7,102 nucleotides of DNA from 70-18 sp041691815 (GTDB lineage Bacteria > Pseudomonadota > Alphaproteobacteria > Acetobacterales > Acetobacteraceae): NCBI GenBank assembly GCA_041691815.1, contig JBEPTZ010000178.1, forward strand, positions 1 through 7,102, in the 5' to 3' direction. The notes beneath the pieces were generated by a model. That model ran no database searches. It was not told the DNA's origin and saw nothing but the letters and a program-made list of their open reading frames with translations. Each line of letters opens with the position of its first letter. Position 1 is the stretch's first letter. Shown here in pieces: positions 1 through 6,426 of the stretch. The position numbers were made by a program, and so were the translations under genes.

Positions 1-9
1 AAGAGACAG
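1..9. other. Probable residual Nextera mosaic-end adapter
   Basis: The window opens with AAGAGACAG, identical to the last nine bases of the 19-base Tn5/Nextera mosaic end (AGATGTGTATAAGAGACAG). Read in frame with the phosphatase that follows, these bases put Glu-Thr directly before Gly-Ile-Pro-His-Trp. In this family that place is normally occupied by a hydrophobic or aromatic residue and His (as in NFLHGIPH). The family mismatch stops where the adapter match stops, which supports contamination rather than native sequence. Nine bases alone could match by chance. Confidence 0.8.
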
Positions 10-560
10 GCATCCCGCACTGGGCGATCAGCATCGGCCTGGAGCGGCGGCTGGAGGACGGTTCCAGCGAACTGGCCGCCGGGGTGATCTATGCCCCGGC
101 CGTCGACGAGATGTTCTGGGCCGAGAAGGGCGCCGGCGCCTATCTCAACGAGCGGCGGCTGCGCGTCTCCGCCCGACGCGACCCGAAGGAATCGATGTTC
201 GCCACCGGCATCCCGTTTGCCGCGGTCGCGCCCTCGCGCCGGCTGGCGTTCGCCCGCACGCTCGGCACGCTGATGCCGCAGGTGGCCGGCATCCGCCGCT
301 TCGGCGCCGCCGCGCTAGACCTCGCCTGGGTGGCCGCCGGCCGCTACGAGGGCTTCTGGGAGCTTGGCCTGAAGCGGTGGGACATCGCCGCCGGTGTGCT
401 GATCGTGCGCGAGGCCGGCGGCTACGTCACCGACCCGCATGACGGCGACCCGATGGCCGAGGGCGACGTGGTGGCCGCCAATCCGCATATGCACCCGATG
501 CTGCGCGACGCGGTGGCCGATGGCGTCGCCGCGGCGGCCAGCCGCCAGACGGTAAGATGA
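3..560 (+). CDS. Inositol monophosphatase family protein (SuhB-like), 5'-truncated
   Basis: This is a member of the Mg2+-dependent inositol monophosphatase superfamily, which removes phosphate from myo-inositol phosphates or related sugar or nucleotide phosphates in the cytoplasm. About 185 codons are present, against roughly 260 for a full-length member. The N-terminal metal-binding motifs, including DPxDGT, lie beyond the left edge. Visible family features are the GIPHWAISIGLE strand that follows the DGTxNF motif, the segment AGVIYAPAVDEMFWAEKGAGA, and the C-terminal signature LKRWDIAAG followed by IVREAGG; the metal-ligand Asp is at bases 381-383. A GTG at 84 is an internal Val, because the reading frame and family homology continue upstream to the window edge. 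The first two codons probably come from adapter. Substrate cannot be decided here: SuhB, a HisN-type histidinol-phosphatase or another member are all possible, though overall it looks SuhB-like. It precedes the envelope genes by 59 bases, and nothing indicates a functional link. Confidence 0.93.
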   Translation, partial: ETGIPHWAISIGLERRLEDGSSELAAGVIYAPAVDEMFWAEKGAGAYLNERRLRVSARRDPKESMFATGIPFAAVAPSRRLAFARTLGTLMPQVAGIRRFGAAALDLAWVAAGRYEGFWELGLKRWDIAAGVLIVREAGGYVTDPHDGDPMAEGDVVAANPHMHPMLRDAVADGVAAAASRQTVR

Positions 561-588
561 GGCCACCGGCCGATAACGCCGCATTTGA

Positions 589-603
589 GCCGGGCGACCC
601 GGC
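589..603 (+). terminator. GC-rich hairpin after the phosphatase gene
   Basis: A perfect six-pair inverted repeat, GCCGGG and CCCGGC with a CGA loop, lies 28 bases after the phosphatase stop and ends 16 bases before the next start codon. It is followed by CTTGT rather than a run of T. It is therefore at best a weak or non-canonical intrinsic terminator, or a hairpin near the ribosome binding site of the next gene. GC-rich genomes form such hairpins by chance fairly often. Confidence 0.35.
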
Positions 604-608
604 CTTGT

Positions 609-612
609 AGGG
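609..612 (+). promoter_or_regulatory. Ribosome binding site for the proline-rich OmpA-like gene
   Basis: AGGG lies seven bases before the ATG at 620. This is standard Shine-Dalgarno spacing and supports 620 as the start. Confidence 0.5.
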
Positions 613-619
613 TGCGGCG

Positions 620-1381
620 ATGATCGAGCCGCCCCGCTGCCTCCCGCATCTGCGCCGTGCCGCCACGCTGCTGTTCGGCATCATGCTGGCAGCCTCGGCG
701 ATAACCGCCCCCAGCTTCGCCCGGACCATCCTGGACCCCCGCGCGCTGGACGCATTGACGGCGAGCGGCCTGCCATTGCCGCCGCCGGAGCCGCCCGGCC
801 CGCCGGCGCCGGAGGCCCTGCCGCATCCAGGCGCCGCGCCGCCCGCCGCCGCGCACGGCCTCGCCCCCTCCGCCCCGGTGCCACCAACCGCACCCGCACT
901 GCTGCCGGTACCCGGCCCGGTGCCGCCGAAACCGGCCATTCCGCCGCTGCCGATCCTGGTCCCGGTTCGCCCGTCGCCGCCGCCCGGCCCGCCGCAGCTC
1001 GCCGCCGACGCCGCCGGCACCGCCACCCCGCTGGCGCTCTCGCAGAAAGCTGGGCCGCACGAGACCGGGCTGCGGCTGACCTTCGGCAGCGCGGCCGACA
1101 AGCTGAACCCGGCCAGCGCCGACGCCCTGCGTGATTTCGCCCGCGCGGCGCCGCCCGAAGCGGTGTTCACCGTCAGCGCCTTCGCCGCCGGCACACCTGA
1201 CGACCCCTCCACGCCGCGCCGGCTGTCGCTGTCCCGCGCACTGGCGGTGCGCGGCATCCTGCTGGGCGAGGGCATCGCCTCGGCCCGCATCCTGGTCCGC
1301 TCGCTCGGCGCCAGCACGCCGGCGATCGCCGCCGGCCCGCCGGATCGGGTGGACGTGACCATCCCCGCCGCCGCCAAGTGA
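620..1381 (+). CDS. Secreted proline-rich protein with degenerate OmpA-like domain
   Basis: This 253-residue protein is predicted to be exported. Residues 1-34 look like a signal peptide: Arg12-Arg13, a hydrophobic core at 14-30, and a likely cut after Ser-Phe-Ala34. Residues 51-125 are about 45% proline (34 of 75), probably an extended wall-crossing or periplasmic spacer. Residues 150-248 resemble an OmpA C-terminal domain: a strand LRLTFGSAADKLNP, a helix ending in RDFARA, the motif RRLSLSRALAVRGIL (Arg206 of the LSxxRA signature), then GEGIASARI and a final strand PDRVDVTI. The usual GHTD or GHAD segment reads SAFAA at 186-190, so the conserved Asp that contacts diaminopimelate is missing. 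Peptidoglycan binding is therefore doubtful. It lies 100 bases upstream of a MotA-like/MotB-like pair on the same strand and may be an accessory of that complex; this is inferred from position only. The fold assignment is moderately secure and the function is unknown. Confidence 0.8.
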   Translation: MIEPPRCLPHLRRAATLLFGIMLAASAITAPSFARTILDPRALDALTASGLPLPPPEPPGPPAPEALPHPGAAPPAAAHGLAPSAPVPPTAPALLPVPGPVPPKPAIPPLPILVPVRPSPPPGPPQLAADAAGTATPLALSQKAGPHETGLRLTFGSAADKLNPASADALRDFARAAPPEAVFTVSAFAAGTPDDPSTPRRLSLSRALAVRGILLGEGIASARILVRSLGASTPAIAAGPPDRVDVTIPAAAK

Positions 1382-1481
1382 TCGGAATCCGGGATAATCG
1401 CCGGCACTCTCGCGGCGACGCGGCGGGCAGTGTTATCAGGAGGCGTAGCGGCAGGATTCCCGGCATGCAGAGAACCGAACG
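1382..1481 (+). promoter_or_regulatory. Leader region upstream of the stator-like pair
   Basis: This 100-base gap has three visible elements. First, AGGAGG at 1438-1443 is a perfect Shine-Dalgarno sequence but lies 38 bases before the MotA-like ATG, too far to serve it directly. Second, a six-codon reading frame (ATG at 1465, MQRTER) has a TGA at 1483-1485 that overlaps the MotA-like ATG at 1482. Third, GGAATCC at 1384-1390 is complementary to GGATTCC at 1454-1460 and could close a long-range stem. GATAAT at 1393-1398 resembles a -10 box but has no convincing -35 partner. The region may hold a promoter and a structured leader, but none of this is decisive. Confidence 0.3.
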
Positions 1482-2669
1482 ATGACCCGCCCGACCACCT
1501 ACCTGATCCGCATGATCGGCTTCCTGCTGGCGGTCGCGGCACTGGTGGCGCTGCTGATCGGCCGGCTGATGGTGGCGTTCGACGCCAACCCGATGCTGAA
1601 CAGCCTGATCGTGCTGGTGCTGTTCATCGGCATCGGCTGGAACATTCGCCAGGTGCTGCGGCTGACCCCCGAGGTGTACTGGGTGGAGACCTTCCAGCGC
1701 AGCCGCCCGAGCCTGGCCGCCCTGCCGACGCCCAAGCTGCTGGCGCCGATGGCCAGCATGCTGGCCAGCCGCAGTGCCAAGAAGGGCGATGGCCATCCCG
1801 GCGGCGACCCCTCGGGCAGCGGGGGGCGCTTCACCCTCTCCGCCCCCGCCACCCGCTCGATGCTCGACACCATCGCCTCGCGGCTGGACGAAAGCCGCGA
1901 ATTGTCGCGCTACATGACCGGCCTGCTGATCTTCCTCGGCCTGCTCGGCACCTTCTGGGGCCTGCTGCTGACGGTGAGTTCGGTGAGCGAGGTGATCTCC
2001 GGCATGTCGGTCGGCTCGGGCGACATCAACGCGCTGTTCGAGCAGCTCAAGGCCGGGCTGGCCAAGCCGCTGCTCGGCATGGGCACGGCGTTCTCCTCCT
2101 CGATGCTCGGGCTCGCCGGGGCGCTGGTGCTGGGCTTCCTCGACCTCACCGCCGGGCAGGCGCAGAACCGCTTCTACAACGAGCTGGAGGAATGGCTGGC
2201 CGGGCTCACCCGGCTGTCCTCCGGCGTGCTGGGCGGCGACGCCGAGGGCGGCTCGGTGCCGGTCTATGTGCAGGCGCTGCTCGAACAGACCGCCGAGAAC
2301 ATGGAAGGCCTGCAACGCACCCTGGCGCGCGGCGAGGACGACCGGCGCGAGGGCACCCAGGCGATATTGAGCCTCACCGAGCGGCTCGGCGCGCTGTCGG
2401 ACACCATGCGCGCCAGCCAGCAGTTGATGCTGCGGATCGCCGAAAGCCAGCAGGCGCTCGGCCCGGCATTGCAGCGCCTCGGCGAACGCCGGGACACCGG
2501 CAACGAGGATGCGGCACGGGCGCATCTGCGCAACATCGAGCTCTATCTGCAACGCCTGCTGACCGAGAGCGAGCAGGGCCGCGCCCAGAGCACCGCCGAA
2601 TTGCGCAACGAGATCAAGATCCTCACCCGCACCATCGCGGCGCTCGCCGAAGGCGAGCCTCGCGCGTGA
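1482..2669 (+). CDS. MotA/TolQ/ExbB-family stator-like membrane protein with long C-terminal tail
   Basis: This 395-residue inner-membrane protein belongs to the MotA/TolQ/ExbB proton-channel superfamily, whose members form the ring around a MotB/TolR/ExbD-type partner. Four membrane helices are apparent at about 12-33, 39-58, 144-166 and 199-222, with an 85-residue cytoplasmic loop between helices 2 and 3. Family signatures are LLGTFWGLLLTV in helix 3 and GLAKPLLGMGTAFSSSMLGL leading into helix 4. Thr157 and Thr202 sit where TolQ has its channel-lining threonines (inferred alignment). Residues 223-395 form a mostly helical, charged tail, predicted cytoplasmic and much longer than in TolQ or ExbB. 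ATG 1482 is the only possible start nearby, because an in-frame TAG lies at 1446-1448; a weak AGAGAA lies seven bases upstream. Its partner gene follows after 17 bases. No flagellar genes are seen, so a non-flagellar role is more likely than MotA proper. Superfamily membership is firm; the biological role is not known. Confidence 0.88.
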   Translation: MTRPTTYLIRMIGFLLAVAALVALLIGRLMVAFDANPMLNSLIVLVLFIGIGWNIRQVLRLTPEVYWVETFQRSRPSLAALPTPKLLAPMASMLASRSAKKGDGHPGGDPSGSGGRFTLSAPATRSMLDTIASRLDESRELSRYMTGLLIFLGLLGTFWGLLLTVSSVSEVISGMSVGSGDINALFEQLKAGLAKPLLGMGTAFSSSMLGLAGALVLGFLDLTAGQAQNRFYNELEEWLAGLTRLSSGVLGGDAEGGSVPVYVQALLEQTAENMEGLQRTLARGEDDRREGTQAILSLTERLGALSDTMRASQQLMLRIAESQQALGPALQRLGERRDTGNEDAARAHLRNIELYLQRLLTESEQGRAQSTAELRNEIKILTRTIAALAEGEPRA

Positions 2670-2686
2670 CCGGCGGGTAAAGCCCG

Positions 2687-4303
2687 ATGGCGATGCGCAG
2701 GCGCCGCGGCGGCGACGAGGGCATGAGTGCCTGGCCCGGCTACGTGGACGCGCTGTCCACGCTGCTGATGGTGATCATCTTCGTGCTGCTGGTGTTCGTG
2801 CTGGCGCAGGCCTTCCTGTCGGTGGCGCTCACCGGGCGCGACCGGGCGCTGGACCGGGTCAACCGGCAGATGGCCCAGCTCACCGACATGCTGTCGCTGG
2901 AGCGCGGCCGCACCGCCGAATTGCGGCTGTCCATGTCCCAGATCAACCGCGACCTGCAGGCCGCCACCACTGCGCGCGACACACTGGCGCAGCAACTGGC
3001 CGCCCTGCGCACCGAACAGGCGAAAACCCTGGCCGACCGCGACTCGCTGCGCACCGAGCGTGACACCCTGACCGCCAAGCTGGCCGACAGCACGCTGCAA
3101 CTGCGATCGCTGCAAACCCGGGCCGACCAGTTGCAGAAGCAGGCCGCCGACGCCGCCAGCCGCAACGACACCGTCGCCGCCGACGCCGCCACCACCGCGG
3201 CGCAACTGACCGAGACCCAGCGCCAATTGGCCGCCGCCCAGCAGCGCGCCGACGCCAACGCCAGACTGGCGCAAACCGCCGCCGAGCAACTGGCGGCGCG
3301 CAGCAAATCGCTGGAGGAAACCGGCAAAACCCTGACCGCCACCCAGGCCCAGCTTGAGGCGCAGGGCAAGCAACTGGCGATGCTGCAACTGGCCCAGGCC
3401 CAGGCGCAGAAAGACCTCGACGCCGCCCAGCAGCAGATCGCCGAAATGAAGCGCCAGGCCGCCGAACTGGATAAGACCGTCACCGTCGGCCAGGCCACCA
3501 TCCAGGCCAAGCTGTCGGAAATGGCCAAGATGGCCGAGCAGATGCGGGCGCTCACCGCGCTGCGCGACGAGTTGGAGCGCCAGGCCGCCGACGCCGCCGC
3601 CCGCACCGTCACCGAGCAGCAGCGGCGCCAAGCGGTGGCAGACCAACTGGCCGAAGAGAAGAAACTCGGCGACTCCGCCCGCGCCCAGATCGCGCTGCTC
3701 AACCAGCAGGTAGAGCAGTTGAAGACGCAACTGGCCCAGATCGGCAAGGCGCTGGACCTCTCGGAGGCGTCGAGCCAGGACAAGGACGCGCAGATCGCCA
3801 ATCTCGGCTCCCGGCTGAACGCCGCGCTGGCGCAGAAGGTGGAGGAGTTGCAGAAATACCGCAGCGAATTCTTCGGCAAGCTGCGCGAGGTGCTGGCCGG
3901 CCGGCCGGGCATCCAGGTGGTCGGCGACCGCTTCGTGTTCCAGAGCGAGGTGCTGTTCCCATCCGGCAGTGCCGATCTGTCGCCGGGCGGCGCCGAGCAG
4001 ATCTTCCGCCTCGCCGACACCATCAACTCCCTGGCCAAGGAAATCCCACCGGAGGTGAACTGGCTGCTGCGGGTGGACGGCCATGCCGACAAGGCGCCGG
4101 TGCAGGGCGGCAAATTCACCTCCAACTGGGAGCTCTCGGCGCAACGCGCGATCAACGTGGTGAAGCTGCTGATCGTCGCCGGCGTGCCGGCCGACCGGCT
4201 GGCCGCCACCGCCTTCGGCGACACCGAGCCGCTCGACGCGGCCGACACCCCGGATGCCTACGCCAAGAACCGCCGCATCGAATTGCGGCTGACCAATCGG
4301 TGA
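2687..4303 (+). CDS. MotB-like protein: membrane helix, long coiled coil, OmpA peptidoglycan-binding domain
   Basis: This 538-residue protein is the likely partner of the preceding MotA-like protein. After a basic N-terminus (MRRRR) comes one membrane helix at about 20-44. Asp21, in GYVDALSTLLM, sits near the start of the helix, like the proton-carrying Asp of MotB and TolR. Residues 50-400 are Ala/Gln/Glu/Leu/Arg-rich with heptad-like spacing and form a very long predicted periplasmic coiled coil. Residues 410-536 are a canonical OmpA/MotB domain: VLFPSGSADL, then VDGHADKAPV (Asp468), SNWELSAQRA (Arg487), GVPADRLAATAFGDTEPL and NRRIELRL. The anchoring residues are present, so peptidoglycan binding is expected. 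The start at 2687 has only a weak GCGGG upstream. ATG 2723, preceded by GAGG, is an alternative that would remove the basic segment. The stop overlaps the kinase start. The linker is far longer than in E. coli MotB, arguing for a distinct machine. Domain calls are firm; the function is inferred. Confidence 0.9.
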   Translation: MAMRRRRGGDEGMSAWPGYVDALSTLLMVIIFVLLVFVLAQAFLSVALTGRDRALDRVNRQMAQLTDMLSLERGRTAELRLSMSQINRDLQAATTARDTLAQQLAALRTEQAKTLADRDSLRTERDTLTAKLADSTLQLRSLQTRADQLQKQAADAASRNDTVAADAATTAAQLTETQRQLAAAQQRADANARLAQTAAEQLAARSKSLEETGKTLTATQAQLEAQGKQLAMLQLAQAQAQKDLDAAQQQIAEMKRQAAELDKTVTVGQATIQAKLSEMAKMAEQMRALTALRDELERQAADAAARTVTEQQRRQAVADQLAEEKKLGDSARAQIALLNQQVEQLKTQLAQIGKALDLSEASSQDKDAQIANLGSRLNAALAQKVEELQKYRSEFFGKLREVLAGRPGIQVVGDRFVFQSEVLFPSGSADLSPGGAEQIFRLADTINSLAKEIPPEVNWLLRVDGHADKAPVQGGKFTSNWELSAQRAINVVKLLIVAGVPADRLAATAFGDTEPLDAADTPDAYAKNRRIELRLTNR

Positions 4304-6414
4304 GCAGGCGCATCCGTCGCCGGGTCCTCGTCGTGGTCTGGCTCGGTGCCGCCGCGTTCTCCGGGCTGATCTGGATCTCCGCCGAGGCCACCATCCGCCA
4401 TCTCGCCCAGCAGGCGCAGGACAGCGCGCTGATGGGTGCCGCCCTGCGCGCCAGCGCCGCCGCCGGCGACCTGGAGCGGACGCTGGAGAGCACCGCCGGG
4501 CTGAACATCCTGGCCCAGGCCCGCACCACCCTGCTGGAGCGCGGCGACGCCGCCGGCGCGGTGGCGATCGGCCGCCAGTTAGAGACCCTGGCGCGTCGGC
4601 CGGCGCTGGGCATTGCCGCCATGGTGGTGGCCGACCCTGACGGCCTGGTCACCTGGTCCAGCAACGGCGGCGCCGGATCGGCCTCGCTGGCCGGCACCGG
4701 CTATTTCAAGCGGCTGCGCGACGGCGCCGCGAGCCCGGCCATCGGCATGCCACGCGACGCCAGCCGGCCGGGGATCCCGGTGGCCCGCGCGCTGATCGAC
4801 GGTGACCGCCGGTTCGCCGGCATCTCGGTGACCACCCTGGATATCACCGCCCTGGCGCGCCAGATCACCCAGCCCGACATCAGGCGCGACGGCCTGGCGA
4901 TGCTGCTGCGGCCGGCCGACGCCACTGCCGACGCCGCGGTGCTGGCCTATGGCGGCCGTCCTGGCCAACCGCACGCCGCCCTGCCCGAAGCTGTGCTGCA
5001 CCGCCTGCTGACGCTGGCCGCGGCAACGCCGGATGGCAGCGCGATGCTGACCGACGCGCCCTCGCAGCGTCGCTTCCTCGCCGGCTGGAGCCAGGTGGAC
5101 CCCACCCGGCTGCTGGTGGCGATCGTCGCCAATGCCGACATCGCCCTCGCCGGCACCCGCCGCGAGGCGACCAGCATCCGCGCCGTTGCCACCGCGCTGT
5201 CGCTGCTGGTGATCATGGGCGCCATCGGCCTGCTGCTGCTGCGCGCCCGCCACCGCGCCGCCGAGGCGCTGCGCGAGGCCCAGCGTGCCCAGAGCGCCAC
5301 CGAGGCCGCCCGCACCGAGCTTGAGCGGCTGGTCGCCAGCCTGCCGGCGATGGTCTACCACGGCGACCTCGCCGCCGACGGCACGCTGACCAGCCGCTAC
5401 ATCACCACCAACGCCGCCCGGGTGATCGGCTGGCCGCATGACCGGCTGCCGCCGCGCGACACCTTCCTCGCCCATGTCGACCCCGGGCTGGGCCACGAGG
5501 TCGCGGAATTCTTCGCCGGCCTGCTTAAGGGCGGCCCCGACACGCTGGAATACCGCATGGCCCGCCCGGACGGCAGCTGGGTCTGGCTGCGCCACCACGC
5601 CCGCCTGGTGGCCCGCCACCACAACGGCGGCGAGGTGATCGGCAGCCTGGCCGACATCACCGAGGAGCGTGCACTGCGCGCCCAGGCAGCGATCTCCTCG
5701 CAACTGGCCACCCTCGGCGAGATGGCCGGCGGCATCGCCCACGAACTGAACCGCCCGCTGGCGGTGATGGTGATGGCCGCCCACAACGCGCTGGCGGCGC
5801 TGGACGAAGGCGCCCCCGACCTCGACCAGTTGCACAACCGGCTGGACCGCATCGCCGAGCACGGGGTGCGCGCCAACCGCATCATCCACCATCTGCAGGC
5901 GCTCAGCCGCCCGGAGAACGAGCCGCAGGAGGAGGTCGCGCTGCCCGGCGCGATCGAGGGTGCCCTGACCCTGGCCGGCGGTGCGCTGCGCCAGGCGCAT
6001 GTGGCACTGGACGATCAGGTTCCCGCCGACCTGCCGCCGGTGCTGGGCCAGGCGATCGGCATCGAGCGGGTGCTGGTCAACCTGTTCAGCAATGCGCGCG
6101 ACGCCCTCTCCGCCCGCCCGCCCGACGCCCGCCGCCTGCGGCTCAGCGCAACGCATGACGAAACCCATGTCACGCTGGAGGTCGCCGATACCGGGCCGGG
6201 CATCCCGGAGGCGGTGCTGTCGCGGATATTCGAGCCGTTCTTCACCACCAAGGGCGCCGGCCACGGCACCGGGCTCGGGCTGTCGATCTGCCATGCCGCG
6301 ATGCGCGAGATGGGCGGCACCATCACCGCCCGCAATACCCCGGAAGGCGCTGCCTTCCATCTGGTGTTCCACCGGGCCCCGCAAGCCTGTCTCGCGGCAG
6401 ACTGCCCCGGATGA
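4300..6414 (+). CDS. Cache-PAS sensor histidine kinase
   Basis: This 704-residue inner-membrane kinase would sense an extracytoplasmic signal, autophosphorylate on His and pass the phosphate to a response regulator that is not in this window. Order of parts: basic N-terminus; membrane helix at about 9-27; periplasmic Cache-like sensor at about 28-294 (VVADPDGLVTWSS, GYF at 134-136, FAGISVTTLDI near 172); second helix at about 295-314; short helical linker; PAS/PAC domain at about 345-457 ending SLADITEER; HisKA H-box IAHELNRPL with His481; and a complete HATPase domain with N-box Asn598 (NLFSNARDAL), G1 Asp630 (DTGPGIP), F-box EPFFTTK and G2 GTGLGLS at 656-662. It is therefore predicted to be catalytically competent. 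The H-box has Arg where HELNQPL is more common. The GTG start overlaps the TGA of the MotB-like gene (GTGA) and has no Shine-Dalgarno of its own, implying translational coupling. The next Met is residue 44, after the first helix, so 4300 is preferred. The ligand is unknown. Confidence 0.92.
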   Translation: MSRRIRRRVLVVVWLGAAAFSGLIWISAEATIRHLAQQAQDSALMGAALRASAAAGDLERTLESTAGLNILAQARTTLLERGDAAGAVAIGRQLETLARRPALGIAAMVVADPDGLVTWSSNGGAGSASLAGTGYFKRLRDGAASPAIGMPRDASRPGIPVARALIDGDRRFAGISVTTLDITALARQITQPDIRRDGLAMLLRPADATADAAVLAYGGRPGQPHAALPEAVLHRLLTLAAATPDGSAMLTDAPSQRRFLAGWSQVDPTRLLVAIVANADIALAGTRREATSIRAVATALSLLVIMGAIGLLLLRARHRAAEALREAQRAQSATEAARTELERLVASLPAMVYHGDLAADGTLTSRYITTNAARVIGWPHDRLPPRDTFLAHVDPGLGHEVAEFFAGLLKGGPDTLEYRMARPDGSWVWLRHHARLVARHHNGGEVIGSLADITEERALRAQAAISSQLATLGEMAGGIAHELNRPLAVMVMAAHNALAALDEGAPDLDQLHNRLDRIAEHGVRANRIIHHLQALSRPENEPQEEVALPGAIEGALTLAGGALRQAHVALDDQVPADLPPVLGQAIGIERVLVNLFSNARDALSARPPDARRLRLSATHDETHVTLEVADTGPGIPEAVLSRIFEPFFTTKGAGHGTGLGLSICHAAMREMGGTITARNTPEGAAFHLVFHRAPQACLAADCPG

Positions 6415-6426
6415 CCGCCGTTCGGA

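Noticed and set aside
1393..1398. GATAAT as a -10 promoter element
   Set aside because: No -35-like sequence lies 16-18 bases upstream, and a single hexamer is weak evidence.
1430..2680. Plus-strand frame of 416 codons overlapping the MotA-like gene
   Set aside because: It reads as Arg/Ala/Gly/Pro-rich nonsense in a shifted frame, while the other frame has four membrane helices and MotA/TolQ signatures.
2543..4144. Long open frames (over 500 codons) on the minus strand opposite the MotB-like gene
   Set aside because: They mirror the Ala/Gln/Leu-rich coiled coil in high-GC DNA, have no recognisable domain, and lie opposite a gene with clear OmpA and membrane motifs.
1482..4303. Genuine flagellar motA/motB
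   Set aside because: No flagellar or chemotaxis gene is nearby, and the long C-terminal tail and roughly 350-residue linker are unlike E. coli MotA and MotB.
4579..6384. Minus-strand open frame of about 600 codons opposite the histidine kinase
   Set aside because: It has low-complexity Gly/Ala/Gln/Arg composition and no family motif. The plus strand holds every expected kinase box.
1482..6414. Zorya anti-phage defence system
   Set aside because: The MotA-like/MotB-like pair and helical tail recall ZorA/ZorB. But there is no ZorC, ZorD or ZorE, the MotB-like arm is far longer, and the neighbour is a sensor kinase between housekeeping genes.
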